A stretch of 64,000 bases of DNA from an uncultured Eubacteriales bacterium (lineage in GTDB: Bacteria; Bacillota; Clostridia; Oscillospirales; CAG-382). The DNA lies in NCBI GenBank assembly GCA_900548115.1, contig URJL01000001.1, forward strand, positions 1 through 64,000, given 5' to 3'. The notes under the pieces are model-generated. The model worked only from the letters and a program-made list of their open reading frames with translations, was not told the origin of the DNA and searched no databases. Shown here in pieces: positions 15,908 to 25,638 of this stretch. The stretch's first letter is position 1; each line of letters opens with the position of its first letter. The translations under genes were made by a program, and so were the position numbers.

Positions 15908-15932
15908 AAAGAGTAGGAAAATGATGTATAAT
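15904..15932 (+). promoter_or_regulatory. Sigma-A promoter of the phoH-ybeY/era-recO-mutS2 operon
   Basis: TTGAAA (15904-15909) and TATAAT (15927-15932) are 17 bp apart. This lets the vegetative genes downstream be expressed independently of the sporulation genes yqfC-yqfD. Confidence 0.75.
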
Positions 15933-15962
15933 AGACCTGATTAAATGTCGAAAGGAAAGACT

Positions 15963-16994
15963 ATGGCAGAAAAAATTCTGAGCGGACTTTCGCACGATAC
16001 CGTTGCCGCCCTGTTCGGCTCGTTTGACGCGAACGCGGCGATCATCGAGGAAGAATGCGGCGTTTCGCTTTTTGCGGGCGCCGGCAGTATCAAGATAGCG
16101 GGGGCGGACGAAAAAAGCGTTGACCGCGCCTATGCGGCGCTTCAAAGTCTTTCGCTGCTTTTGAAGACCGCCGACGCGCTTACCGAGCAGAACGTGCGCT
16201 ATGCTCTCTCCGCTGCCGAAAACAACGAAGAGACCGACACGCTTTACAGGCTCGATTCCGACTGTATCTGCATCACGAGCCGCGGAAAACCCGTCAAGGC
16301 AAAGACCGTCGGACAGAAAAATTACGTCGAGGCAATTGAAAAAAACACGGTGGTGTTGGGAATCGGTCCTGCCGGAACGGGGAAGACCTTTCTCGCCGTC
16401 GCCATGGCGGTGAACGCCCTGCGTTCCAAAGCCGTCAGCCGCATCGTGCTCACCCGTCCCGCCGTCGAAGCGGGCGAAAAGCTGGGCTTTCTGCCGGGCG
16501 ACCTGCAAAACAAGATCGACCCGTATCTGCGCCCTCTACACGACGCGCTTTACGAAATGCTGGGGGCGGAGGGCTATGCCCGCAATCTCGAACGGGGCGC
16601 GATTGAGATCGCACCGCTCGCCTATATGCGCGGACGGACGCTCGACGACTCGTTTATTATCCTCGACGAAGCGCAGAACACAACGCCCGAGCAGATGAAA
16701 ATGTTTCTGACCCGTCTCGGCTTCGGCTCCAAAATTGTCGTCACGGGAGATATTACGCAGATCGACCTTCCCGACGGGCATCGCTCGGGTCTTATCGAGG
16801 CGGCGCGCATTATCAAAGACGTCGAGGGTGTGTGCGTCTTTTCGCTTTCCGAACGCGACATTGTGCGGCACGCGCTGGTTCAGCGCATTATCCGCGCCTA
16901 CGACCGCTACGAACAACAAAGAAAAGGAAACGCAAAAAATGAAAAACAAGATCTATATAACGAACGAACAAAAGACAATCCGTCTGACCGATGA
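15963..16994 (+). CDS. phoH: PhoH-family ATPase
   Basis: This protein of about 343 residues is a PhoH/YbeZ ATPase that works with the endoribonuclease YbeY in rRNA processing. It has a KH-like N-terminal part and a P-loop ATPase core: Walker A GIGPAGTGKTFLAVAMAVNA, RIVLTRPAVEAGEKLGFLPGD, PLAYMRGRTLDDSFIILDEA (Walker B), and TGDITQIDLP. The start 15963 is favoured because AAAGGAAAG lies just before it; an ATG at 15945 in the same frame has no such site. Its last 56 bp overlap the start of the ybeY-era gene, so translation is coupled. Confidence 0.92.
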   Translation: MAEKILSGLSHDTVAALFGSFDANAAIIEEECGVSLFAGAGSIKIAGADEKSVDRAYAALQSLSLLLKTADALTEQNVRYALSAAENNEETDTLYRLDSDCICITSRGKPVKAKTVGQKNYVEAIEKNTVVLGIGPAGTGKTFLAVAMAVNALRSKAVSRIVLTRPAVEAGEKLGFLPGDLQNKIDPYLRPLHDALYEMLGAEGYARNLERGAIEIAPLAYMRGRTLDDSFIILDEAQNTTPEQMKMFLTRLGFGSKIVVTGDITQIDLPDGHRSGLIEAARIIKDVEGVCVFSLSERDIVRHALVQRIIRAYDRYEQQRKGNAKNEKQDLYNERTKDNPSDR

Positions 16995-18414
16995 ACACAA
17001 GGCGGTCATCAAAAAGGCGATAAACGCCGCCCTGCGTTATGAAAAAGTCGACCTGCCGTGCGAGCTTTCGGTAAGCGTCGTGACCGAGGATCGGATTCGG
17101 GAGCTGAACCGCGACTATCGCAAAAAGGACGCCGTGACCGACGTTTTGTCCTTTCCGCTTTTCGAAAAGGACACGCTTCCCAAGGAGTGCGATTCCGACG
17201 AGCCGATCGCGCTCGGCGACATTGTTCTGTGCGCGCCGCGCGCCTATGCTCAGTCGGTCGAATTCGGACATTCCTTTGAGCGCGAGCTTGCTTTTCTCAC
17301 GGTCCATTCGGTCCTCCACCTGCTCGGTTATGACCACGAGGTGAGCGAGGAGGACGAAAAATACATGAACGATACCTGCGACGCGGTTCTTTCATCGATC
17401 GGTCTTACCCGCGATTTTGAGGGAAAGCCCGTCGAGCTTCTTGTAAGCGGCGAAGAGGGGGAAGCCGACGAACCGGAAACCGAAGAGGCGGAAGAGCTTT
17501 CGAAAGAGAACGACATTCCGCGCGAGAAAATGCGCACCGGCTTTATCTGCATCCTCGGCCGTCCGAACGTCGGCAAGAGCACGCTGATGAACACGATTCT
17601 CGGCGAGAAGATCGCCATCGTTTCGAAAAAGCCGCAAACCACCCGCAACAAAATAACGGGCGTTCACACGGTCGGCTGCGACCAGTTTGTCTTCATCGAC
17701 ACGCCCGGTATCCACAAGCCGAAAAACAAGCTCGGCGAAAGGATGATGAAAGAGGCGAGCGACTCCGCGACGGGCACCGACGCCATTGTTTTCATCGTCG
17801 AGCCGACCGAAAAGCCGACGAAAACCGAGCTTGAGATCGCCGAAAAGATAAACGCGCTGAAAGTGCCCGCGGTTTTGGTCATCAACAAAGCCGACGATTA
17901 CAAAAAGACCAAAATTCTGACCACCATCGAGAACTTCAAAGATCTTTGCGATTTCAAATCGATCATCCCCATCTCGGCGCTCGAAAACGACGGCGTGGAC
18001 ATCGTGCTGTCCGAGCTTTCACCGTTTTTGAAGAACGAGCCGTGGTATTTTGCCCCCGATATGCTCACCGATCAGCCCGTGCGTCAAATCGCCGCCGAGG
18101 TCATCCGCGAAAAAGTCCTTCGCCTTCTGGACGATGAGATCCCGCACGGCGTCGCCGTCGTGATCGAGGATTTCGACGAGCAGAAAAATCTGATTAAGAT
18201 CCGCGCCGAGCTTTATTGCGAAAAAGAAGCGCACAAAAAGATCATCATCGGCAAAAACGGCGAAACCCTGAAAAAGATCGGAACGTATGCCCGCGAGGAT
18301 CTCGAAGCCTTCTTCGAAAAGAAGATCTACCTCGATCTTTGGGTCAAGGTAAAGGAAAACTGGCGCGACAGCATAATGAATCTCAACCGTCTCGGCTTCC
18401 GCGAGGATCGGTAA
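16939..18414 (+). CDS. ybeY-era: Natural fusion of endoribonuclease YbeY and GTPase Era
   Basis: This single 491-residue reading frame joins two 16S rRNA maturation proteins. Residues about 1-155 are YbeY, with the zinc-binding motif HSVLHLLGYDH and RDYRKKDAVTDVLSFPL. Residues about 160-195 are an acidic linker (GEEGEADEPETEEAEELSK). Residues about 197-491 are Era: G1 GRPNVGKSTLMN, G2 region KPQTTRNKITG, G3 DTPGIHKPKN, G4 NKAD, then the KH domain with KKIIIGKNGETLKKIG. The start at 16939 follows AAAGGAAA and lies inside phoH. No frameshift or stop interrupts the junction in the given sequence. In most relatives ybeY and era are separate, with dgkA/cdd between. Both halves keep their key residues. 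Confidence 0.93.
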   Translation: MKNKIYITNEQKTIRLTDEHKAVIKKAINAALRYEKVDLPCELSVSVVTEDRIRELNRDYRKKDAVTDVLSFPLFEKDTLPKECDSDEPIALGDIVLCAPRAYAQSVEFGHSFERELAFLTVHSVLHLLGYDHEVSEEDEKYMNDTCDAVLSSIGLTRDFEGKPVELLVSGEEGEADEPETEEAEELSKENDIPREKMRTGFICILGRPNVGKSTLMNTILGEKIAIVSKKPQTTRNKITGVHTVGCDQFVFIDTPGIHKPKNKLGERMMKEASDSATGTDAIVFIVEPTEKPTKTELEIAEKINALKVPAVLVINKADDYKKTKILTTIENFKDLCDFKSIIPISALENDGVDIVLSELSPFLKNEPWYFAPDMLTDQPVRQIAAEVIREKVLRLLDDEIPHGVAVVIEDFDEQKNLIKIRAELYCEKEAHKKIIIGKNGETLKKIGTYAREDLEAFFEKKIYLDLWVKVKENWRDSIMNLNRLGFREDR

Positions 18415-18420
18415 AGCGCT

Positions 18421-19227
18421 ATGGAGCTTACCGTTTCGGGCATCGTTCTGCGCGACACGCTGTACGGAGAGAACGACAAGATTCTGACTTTTCTGACGGG
18501 CGAGCTCGGAAAGATCTCGGTCTACGCGCGGGGCGTCAAGAGCATCAACAGCAAAAACTCCCCCGCCGTTCAGCTTTTGTGCTATTCCTCTTTCGAGCTT
18601 CACGAAAAAAACGGGCGGTATCTTTTGACGGGCGCGGAGGCGCTGGACAGCCATTACGCCATCCGAAGCGACCTTGACCGCTTCGCCCTCGCCTGCTATT
18701 TTGCCGAGGTCGCCGACACCGTCTGCACCGAAAACAGCGACGAGAGCGAAATGCTGCGCCTTTTGCTCAACTGTCTTTATGCCGCAGAGCATGGTATTTC
18801 GCCCCTTTTGAAGATCAAAGCGGCGTTTGAGATGCAATGCATGATTCTTTCGGGCTTTATGCCCGATCTTGAGGAATGCGCCGAATGCGGAAAGCCCGCC
18901 GTCGATTCGACCGACAAATTCGGGCGGTATCTGTTTTCTTATTCCGACGGCGCGTTTTTGTGTCCCGCCTGCCTTGCGCAGCGTGCGCGGAAGGATGCGA
19001 TCCCGCTTCGTCCCGAAACGGTCGAGACCCTGCGCGGGATGCTGCGCTATCGGCAAAATCAATGTCTTCGTTTTTCGGTCTGTCCCGAAACCGCGCACGA
19101 GCTGTACGGCGTGTGCGAAGCGTATCTTTCCCGCCAGACGGGAAAGCATTACAAAACGGCGGACTTTTTCCACAGCACGTACGACCCCTCCGCCGAACAA
19201 AAGAAAGGCGTAAAGCAAAACCCATGA
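18421..19227 (+). CDS. recO: DNA repair protein RecO
   Basis: This 268-residue recombination mediator loads RecA onto SSB-coated DNA together with RecR. The N-terminal OB-fold is seen in VSGIVLRDTLYGENDKILTFL and GKISVYARGVK. The C-terminal zinc site is four cysteines: CAEC near residue 156, and CPAC near 181. It starts 6 bp after the ybeY-era stop and ends with an ATGA overlap with mutS2, all in one operon. Confidence 0.93.
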   Translation: MELTVSGIVLRDTLYGENDKILTFLTGELGKISVYARGVKSINSKNSPAVQLLCYSSFELHEKNGRYLLTGAEALDSHYAIRSDLDRFALACYFAEVADTVCTENSDESEMLRLLLNCLYAAEHGISPLLKIKAAFEMQCMILSGFMPDLEECAECGKPAVDSTDKFGRYLFSYSDGAFLCPACLAQRARKDAIPLRPETVETLRGMLRYRQNQCLRFSVCPETAHELYGVCEAYLSRQTGKHYKTADFFHSTYDPSAEQKKGVKQNP

Positions 19228-21680
19228 CAGAAGAAAAATACGGTGCCGCAAGCGGCACGAAAAAAGAGGACGGAAGCGGTATTTTTTATTCCGACGACAC
19301 GGATATTTTCACCGCGCGCGGATTTCAAAAAGCCGCCGTCTCTTTGGAATTTGATAAAATACGCGAAATGCTGTGCGACTGCACGGGCGTCGAGGGCGCG
19401 CGGGAAATACTCGGCTCGCTTTCCCCGTCGGTGTCGCTTGCGCACATCCGCGAAATGCAAAAACAGACCACCGAAGCAAAGACCCTTGCGCAAACGAAAG
19501 GCGCACCCTCCTTCGGCGGCGTAAAAAACATTAAAAATGCGCTGGAGCGTTGCGAAAAAGGCGCGTGCTTAAACCGCGCGGAGCTTTTGATGATCGCGGG
19601 CGTTTTACAGTCGACCCGAAGCGTCAGCGACTATTTTTCCTCCTATCGCGGCGCGGAAATATCCCTTTCCGAGATCGCAAAAACGCTTTCTCCCAACAAA
19701 TTTCTGGAGGAAAAAATAACCGGCGCCGTCGTTTCGGAGGAAGTCATGGCGGACACCGCCTCGGACGAGCTTTATGCGATTCGGCGCAAAATGCGCTCCG
19801 CCTCCGACCGCATCCGCGAAACGCTTCAAAAATACGTTTCGGGCGGCGGCTCGAAATATTTGCAGGAAAACATCGTCACCACCCGCAACGGCCGCTTCGT
19901 CGTGCCGGTAAAATCCGAATACCGAAGCGAGATCAAGGGCTTGGTTCACGACACCTCCGCAAGCGGCGCGACGCTTTTCGTCGAGCCGATGAGCGTCGTC
20001 GAAGCGAACAACGAAATCCGTGTTTTGAAGGCGAAAGAAGAAGCCGAGATCGAGCGGATTCTTTACGAGCTTTCGGCGGAATGCGCCCGCTTTTCGGGAG
20101 CGCTCAGACAAAATTACGAAAACCTCTGCCTTTTGGCGTCGATCTTTGCCAAAGCCGAGCTTTCCTTCCGCATGGACGCGTGCGAGCCGATTCTTTCGTC
20201 CAAACAGCACGTCGATCTAAAATGTGCGCGCCATCCGCTTTTGGACAAGGACAAGGTCGTGCCCATCGATGTGCCGCTCGGCAAAAATTACACCCTGCTC
20301 GTCATCACGGGTCCCAACACGGGCGGCAAGACCGTCACCTTAAAAACGCTCGGTCTTTTGTCGATGATGGCGCAGTGCGGACTGCATATTCCCGTCGGGG
20401 ACGGCTCGGTCGTACCCGTATTTGACTCGATTCTCGCCGACATCGGCGACGAGCAGAGCATCGAACAGTCGCTCTCCACCTTCTCGGCGCACATGGTCAA
20501 CATCGTCGGAATCTTAAAAAAGATCACGCCGCATTCGCTCGTTTTGTTCGACGAGCTGGGCGCGGGCACCGACCCCATCGAGGGCGCGGCGCTTGCCGAG
20601 GCGATCTTGGAGACCGTGCGGAAAAAGGGCTGTCTCTGCGCCGCAACGACGCATTATGCCGAACTGAAAGCCTATGCCCTTTCGACCGACGGCGTTTCGA
20701 ATGCCTGCTGTGAATTCAACGTCGAGACCCTCCGTCCGACCTATCGTCTGATGATCGGACTCCCGGGAAAATCCAACGCGTTTGCCATCGCCGAACGACT
20801 CGGCATCCCGCAGGAGATCATCGACTGCGCAAAGGGCGGCGTCGAGGGCGATACGCGGCGTTTCGAATCGCTCATCGAGCAGCTGGAAAACGAAAAATCG
20901 CATTACGAAATCGAAAAAGAAAAAGCCAAAAAGCTCCGCGAGGAGCTGAGCGCGATGCACCAAAAGACCCGCGAGGAGCGCGAGCGTTTTAACAAGCGGC
21001 TGGAAGCCGAAAACGAGCGGGCGGAGGAAAAAGCGCGCAGAATGGTCGAGCAGGCGCGCGCTTCGGCGGATTATATCTTCGCCGAGCTTGACCGCATCAA
21101 GAAGCAAAAGGACAGCGAGCACTTTGCCGAAAACCTCGAAAAAGCAAAGCTTGACGTAAAGCAAAAGCTGAATTCGTCCGAGAAAAAGCTCGGCTCGGTC
21201 GCAAGCAAGATCGAGGAGGACTATGTTCTCCCCCGCGAGCTTCGCCCCGGCGACACGGTGCTTTTGCGCGATATCAACAAACAAGGCGTCGTTCTCTCGG
21301 TCGACGGCAAAAACGTGACGGTTCGGGCGGGCATTATTCAGACCAAGACCAAGCTCCAAAACCTCATGCTCGTCGAGCAGAAGGCAACCCCCGAGAAAAA
21401 TCTCACCCGCACGAGCGCGCCGAAAACGGCGCTTGATGTCCGCACCGAACTCGATGTGCGCGGCATGATCGGCGACGACGCATGGTTCATGGTCGACAAA
21501 TTTTTGGACGACGCCGTGCTTGCACGGCTCGAGCAGGTCACGATCATTCACGGCAAGGGTACGGGCGCGCTCCGCGCCTCGCTCACGAGCCGTCTGCGGC
21601 ATGACAGCCGTGTCAAGAGTCTGCGCCCCGGCATGTTCGGCGAAGGCGACAGCGGCGTTACCGTCGTGACGCTGAAATAA
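19224..21680 (+). CDS. mutS2: Endonuclease MutS2
   Basis: This 818-residue MutS-family ATPase with a C-terminal Smr nuclease domain is implicated in suppressing recombination and in rescuing collided ribosomes (the RqcU role in Bacillus). Walker A is ITGPNTGGKTVTLKTLG, Walker B is LVLFDELGAGTDPIEGAAL, and the coiled coil spans about 520-640. The Smr domain (about 735-818) shows ELDVRGMIGDDA and TIIHGKGTGALRASL. About 35 polar residues precede the usual family start (KAAVSLEFDKIREML). The start at 19224 overlaps the recO stop by 4 bp. An imperfect hairpin with a T-run follows at 21711-21733. Confidence 0.93.
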   Translation: MTEEKYGAASGTKKEDGSGIFYSDDTDIFTARGFQKAAVSLEFDKIREMLCDCTGVEGAREILGSLSPSVSLAHIREMQKQTTEAKTLAQTKGAPSFGGVKNIKNALERCEKGACLNRAELLMIAGVLQSTRSVSDYFSSYRGAEISLSEIAKTLSPNKFLEEKITGAVVSEEVMADTASDELYAIRRKMRSASDRIRETLQKYVSGGGSKYLQENIVTTRNGRFVVPVKSEYRSEIKGLVHDTSASGATLFVEPMSVVEANNEIRVLKAKEEAEIERILYELSAECARFSGALRQNYENLCLLASIFAKAELSFRMDACEPILSSKQHVDLKCARHPLLDKDKVVPIDVPLGKNYTLLVITGPNTGGKTVTLKTLGLLSMMAQCGLHIPVGDGSVVPVFDSILADIGDEQSIEQSLSTFSAHMVNIVGILKKITPHSLVLFDELGAGTDPIEGAALAEAILETVRKKGCLCAATTHYAELKAYALSTDGVSNACCEFNVETLRPTYRLMIGLPGKSNAFAIAERLGIPQEIIDCAKGGVEGDTRRFESLIEQLENEKSHYEIEKEKAKKLREELSAMHQKTREERERFNKRLEAENERAEEKARRMVEQARASADYIFAELDRIKKQKDSEHFAENLEKAKLDVKQKLNSSEKKLGSVASKIEEDYVLPRELRPGDTVLLRDINKQGVVLSVDGKNVTVRAGIIQTKTKLQNLMLVEQKATPEKNLTRTSAPKTALDVRTELDVRGMIGDDAWFMVDKFLDDAVLARLEQVTIIHGKGTGALRASLTSRLRHDSRVKSLRPGMFGEGDSGVTVVTLK

Positions 21681-21772
21681 GCGCGAAAAAATCGGTTTTC
21701 GGCAAAAAAATGCCTTTTCGGGCGGCTTTTTTGCAACTTGCTTGCCGTTGCCGACTTCTTTTTAAAAGGTTC

Positions 21773-21801
21773 TTACCAAAACGCTTTCGGTTTGCTATAA
21801 T
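21773..21801 (+). promoter_or_regulatory. Promoter of the isomerase-rhamnulokinase genes
   Basis: TATAAT at 21796-21801 is a perfect -10; TTACCA at 21773-21778 is a weak -35 at 17-bp spacing. A weak -35 suggests activator dependence, but no binding site is evident. Confidence 0.5.
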
Positions 21802-21853
21802 GTCTCCATACTAAAAAAGTCCCCGCGGAAAATGCGGGGCGGGAGTGTGCTTT

Positions 21854-22633
21854 ATGGAACAGAAAATGAAACTCGGACTTCAGCTTTATACCCTGCGCAA
21901 TTTCACCAAAACGCCGGAGGATTTTCTCTCGACAATGGAAAAGGTCGCCAAGATCGGCTACCGCTATGTTCAGGTATCGGGCGTAGGTCCCGACGTAAAC
22001 GCCGCGGTCATTCGCAAGGCGAAGGAAAACACGGGTCTTGAGGTGGTCATTACCCATACCCCGTTTGACAAGATCCAAAACGAGACCGAAAAGGTGATCG
22101 AGGATCACGCCTCCTTCGGCTGTAAGATCATCGGTCTCGGCATGGCGCCGCACGAATATGTCGACTCTGCCGACGGCTACCGTCGTTTTGCCGATGTCAT
22201 TGCCCCGGCGGTCGAAAAGATCAAAGCCGCCGGCATGGTCTTCAGCTATCATAACCATTACCATGAATTTGCCAAGAAAAACGGAAAGCATTTCGTGGAA
22301 TACTTTATCGAAAACACCGACCGCGAAGCGGTCAAGCTCACAGCGGACGTTTACTGGCTCCACTACGCCGGTCTTGACGAATGCGCGTGGCTTTCCGAGC
22401 ACAAGGACCGCATTTCGTGTACCCATTTCAAAGACATGGGCGTACATGAGCAGAAGCAGTGCATGATCGAAGTCATGGAGGGAAATCTTCCGTACCCGAA
22501 GATCCTTGCCACCTGCCGCGACGCGGGACTGCTGTATCATTTCGTCGAGCTGGACGAAACACGGATCGACCCCTTTGAGGCGATCAAAATCAGTTATCGA
22601 AATCTCAAAAATACGGGATTTTTTGAAAAATAA
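21854..22633 (+). CDS. Sugar phosphate isomerase/epimerase, TIM barrel
   Basis: This 259-residue protein belongs to the xylose-isomerase-like / AP endonuclease 2 superfamily. LGLQLYTLRNFTKTPEDFL, the metal-ligand stretches VFSYHNHYHEF, ADVYWLHYAG and ISCTHFKDMG, and the late glutamate in VELDE give the classic alternating histidine/aspartate/glutamate pattern of divalent-metal TIM barrels. Substrate is unknown. Because it is 23 bp upstream of rhamnulokinase, an L-rhamnose or related deoxy-sugar isomerase/epimerase role is plausible but inferred. ATG 21854 is used; ATG 21866 is an alternative. Confidence 0.8.
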   Translation: MEQKMKLGLQLYTLRNFTKTPEDFLSTMEKVAKIGYRYVQVSGVGPDVNAAVIRKAKENTGLEVVITHTPFDKIQNETEKVIEDHASFGCKIIGLGMAPHEYVDSADGYRRFADVIAPAVEKIKAAGMVFSYHNHYHEFAKKNGKHFVEYFIENTDREAVKLTADVYWLHYAGLDECAWLSEHKDRISCTHFKDMGVHEQKQCMIEVMEGNLPYPKILATCRDAGLLYHFVELDETRIDPFEAIKISYRNLKNTGFFEK

Positions 22634-22656
22634 TCATCATCACGGAGGAAAAAATC

Positions 22657-24138
22657 GTGGCAACTTTGAAAATGCTCGCCATCGACCTCGGCGCTTCCAG
22701 CGGCCGCGGCATGGTCGGTAAATTTGACGGACAGAAAATCACTCTTGAGGAAGTACACCGTTTCCCGAACGGACCGGTCAACTTAAACGGAAGTCTTTAT
22801 TGGGACATTCTGCGCACCTTCGGCGAGATCAAAAGCGCGCTTCACAACTGCGCTCTTTCCGACAACCGCGACATCGCGTCGATGGGTATCGACACGTGGG
22901 GCGTCGACTACGGGCTTTTGGACAAAAGCGGAAAGCTTTTGGAAAACCCTTACTGCTACCGCGACGAGCGCACAACAAAGGGAATCATGGAGGAACTTTT
23001 CCGCGTTATCCCCAAGGAGGAGCTTTACCGCATTACCGGAACGCAGTTCTTGAATTTCAACACGATTTATCAGCTCTATACCCTGGTGAAAGAGCGTCCC
23101 GAAGCGCTGTCGAACGCAAGCGATATGCTCTTTATCCCCGACCTTTTGAAATATTTCCTCACCGGTGTAAAGCAGACCGAGTACACCATCGCCTCGACCT
23201 CGCAGATGCTTTCCGCCGCCGAGCGCAGCTGGGCATATGACGTCACCGACAAGCTCGGAATCCCCCGCAGACTTCTCGGTGAGATCGTCGCGCCCGGAAG
23301 CATTTGCGGCAAGCTTCTCCCCGCCGTTCGCGAGGAGATCGGCGGAATCGACCCGAAGATCATCAACGTCGCCTCGCACGACACGGCGGCTGCGGTTGTC
23401 GCCGTTCCGTCGCAGAAGGACGACTTTATCTACATCTCGAGCGGAACATGGTCGCTGATGGGCAAGGAGCTTTCCGAACCCTGCACGACCGAAAAAGCCT
23501 TCGGCTACGACATTACCAACGAGGGCGGCGCAGAGCGCAAGATTCGTTTCTTAAAGAACATAATGGGACTTTGGATCGAGCAGGAATCCCGCCGTCAGTG
23601 GCAGCGTCAGGGCGAGGACGTTTCCTTTAACGAGCTTTCGGACGCCGCCGTTGCCTCCGAGCCGCTCAAGTGCCTGATCAACCCCGACGATCTTTCTTTC
23701 CAGACCCCCGGCAATATGCCCCTCCGTATTCAGGAATACTGCGAGAAGACTGGACAATATGTTCCCCGGACCAAGGGCGAGATCGTCCGCTGCATCTTCG
23801 ACAGCCTTGCCATGTGCTATCGCCGCACGGTGGAAATGATGGACGACGTTACGGGCAAAAAGACCCCGTTTATCAACATCGTCGGCGGCGGAACCAAGGA
23901 AGAGCCGCTTTGCCGTCTCACCGCCGACGCCTGCGGACGTCCGGTCTATACCGGTCCCGTTGAGGCGACCGCGCTCGGCAACATCGCCGTTCAGGCGATC
24001 GCGCTCGGCGAGCTTCGCGACGTAAAGGAAGCGCGCAGCGTCATTGCCGATTCGTTTGAGATCAAGTGCTTCGAGCCGCACAACACCGAAATGTGGGATG
24101 CCGGCTACGAAAAATTCTTAAAGCTTTTGAATAAGTAA
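22657..24138 (+). CDS. rhaB: Rhamnulokinase
   Basis: This 493-residue FGGY-family kinase phosphorylates L-rhamnulose to L-rhamnulose 1-phosphate. The N-terminal phosphate loop is AIDLGASSGRGMVGKFDG. The RhaB-characteristic segments are IASMGIDTWGVDYGLLD, GTQFLNFNTIYQLY, DLLKYFLTGVKQTEYTIAST and VASHDTAAAVVAVP, then YISSGTWSLMGKEL and NIVGGGTKEEPLCRLTADA for ATP binding. Starts at GTG 22657 after CGGAGG. With the upstream isomerase-like gene and the GH106-like rhamnosidase at 26218 it forms a rhamnoside-use cluster, though rhamnulose-1-phosphate aldolase is not in the window. Confidence 0.93.
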   Translation: MATLKMLAIDLGASSGRGMVGKFDGQKITLEEVHRFPNGPVNLNGSLYWDILRTFGEIKSALHNCALSDNRDIASMGIDTWGVDYGLLDKSGKLLENPYCYRDERTTKGIMEELFRVIPKEELYRITGTQFLNFNTIYQLYTLVKERPEALSNASDMLFIPDLLKYFLTGVKQTEYTIASTSQMLSAAERSWAYDVTDKLGIPRRLLGEIVAPGSICGKLLPAVREEIGGIDPKIINVASHDTAAAVVAVPSQKDDFIYISSGTWSLMGKELSEPCTTEKAFGYDITNEGGAERKIRFLKNIMGLWIEQESRRQWQRQGEDVSFNELSDAAVASEPLKCLINPDDLSFQTPGNMPLRIQEYCEKTGQYVPRTKGEIVRCIFDSLAMCYRRTVEMMDDVTGKKTPFINIVGGGTKEEPLCRLTADACGRPVYTGPVEATALGNIAVQAIALGELRDVKEARSVIADSFEIKCFEPHNTEMWDAGYEKFLKLLNK

Positions 24139-24158
24139 TCGAAAGGATCGGGATCTTT

Positions 24159-25622
24159 ATGACCGAACGCAATCTTTCTCTGTTGTGCGATTTTTATGAG
24201 CTTACCATGGCGAACGGCTATTTTGTCCGCGGCATGGGCGATAAAATCGCGTATTTCGACGTGTTTTTCCGCTCGATTCCCGACGGCGGCGGTTATGCGA
24301 TCGCGGCGGGGCTGGAGCAGATCATCGAATATGTAAAAGATCTTCATTTTTCCGACGGGGACATTGCCTTTTTGCGGGAAAAGAAGCTGTTTTCGGAGGA
24401 TTTTCTGCGCTATCTTCGGGGTTTTCGTTTCACGGGCGACATTTTTGCCGTTCCCGAGGGAACGCCCGTCTTTCCGAACGAGCCGCTTTTGACGGTGCGC
24501 GCTCCCTCCGCACAGGCACAGCTTCTTGAGACCTATCTTCTTCTCGCGCTGAATCATCAGTCGCTCATCGCGACCAAAGCCAACCGCATCGTGCGGGCGG
24601 CGCAGGGACGGACGGTTTTGGAATTCGGCTCGCGCCGCGCTCAAGGAGCGGACGCCGCCGTGATCGGTGCGCGCGCCGCATACATCGGCGGCTGCGGCGG
24701 AACGGCATGCACGCTTACCGACCGTCTTTACGGCGTCCCGGCGGGCGGAACCATCGCCCACTCGTGGGTGCAGATGTTTGACTCGGAATACGAAGCGTTT
24801 GCCGCCTACTGCGAGATTTATCCGACCAACGTAACACTGCTTGTCGACACCTACAACACCCTGAAAAGCGGTGTTCCGAACGCGATTCGGGCATTTAAAG
24901 AAATTTTGATCCCAAAGGGAATCGATCACTTCGCCATCCGTCTCGATTCGGGCGATATTTCGTATCTTTCCAAAAAAGCGCGCGAAATGCTGGATGAGGC
25001 GGGCTTGCCGCAGTGTAAGATCGTCGCCTCCAACGCGCTCGACGAATATCTCATCCGCGACCTGATGATGCAGGGCGCAAAGGTCGATCTTTTCGGCGTG
25101 GGCGAACGGCTGATCACCGCCAAGAGCGATCCCGTGTTCGGCTGTGTATACAAGCTTTGCGCCGTTGAGGACGAAAGCGGAAACATTATTCCGAAGATCA
25201 AAATCAGCGAAAACACGGCGAAGATCACCAACCCGCACTACAAAAAGCTGTATCGCTATTACGACAAAGAAAGCGGCAAGGCGCTTGCCGACGAGCTTTG
25301 CATTTGGAACGAGACGGTGGACGAAAACGCCCCGCGCACCATTTTTGACCCGAACGCGGTCTGGAAGACCAAAACGCTTGAAAACTTCACGGCGCGCGAG
25401 CTTCTCGTTCCGATCTTCAAAAACGGAGAATGCGTTTACGAAAGTCCGTCGCTCCCCGAGATACGCGCTTATTGCGCCGAGCAGATCGAGACGCTTTGGG
25501 ATGAAGTCAAGCGGTTTGAAAATCCGCACACCTATTACGTCGACCTTTCCGAAGCGCTGTGGAACGAAAAAACCGGACTTTTGGCAAAGGCGCGCGGCTG
25601 GTGGTATGGAAAGAATCGATAA
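24159..25622 (+). CDS. pncB: Nicotinate phosphoribosyltransferase
   Basis: This 487-residue enzyme makes nicotinate mononucleotide from nicotinate and PRPP with ATP, the salvage entry to NAD. LLCDFYELTMANGYF, YFDVFFRSIPDGGGYAIAAGLEQ, LLTVRAPSAQAQLLETYLL, EFGSRRAQGADAAVIGARAAY and FAIRLDSGDISYLSK are conserved blocks of the family. It starts 20 bp after rhaB with AAAGGATC upstream, so it may be co-transcribed. Confidence 0.93.
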   Translation: MTERNLSLLCDFYELTMANGYFVRGMGDKIAYFDVFFRSIPDGGGYAIAAGLEQIIEYVKDLHFSDGDIAFLREKKLFSEDFLRYLRGFRFTGDIFAVPEGTPVFPNEPLLTVRAPSAQAQLLETYLLLALNHQSLIATKANRIVRAAQGRTVLEFGSRRAQGADAAVIGARAAYIGGCGGTACTLTDRLYGVPAGGTIAHSWVQMFDSEYEAFAAYCEIYPTNVTLLVDTYNTLKSGVPNAIRAFKEILIPKGIDHFAIRLDSGDISYLSKKAREMLDEAGLPQCKIVASNALDEYLIRDLMMQGAKVDLFGVGERLITAKSDPVFGCVYKLCAVEDESGNIIPKIKISENTAKITNPHYKKLYRYYDKESGKALADELCIWNETVDENAPRTIFDPNAVWKTKTLENFTARELLVPIFKNGECVYESPSLPEIRAYCAEQIETLWDEVKRFENPHTYYVDLSEALWNEKTGLLAKARGWWYGKNR

Positions 25623-25638
25623 GAAAAGAGGAATTTTT

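Noticed and set aside
18019..19251. 410-codon minus-strand frame
   Set aside because: Antisense to era and recO, no ribosome binding site, low-complexity basic composition.
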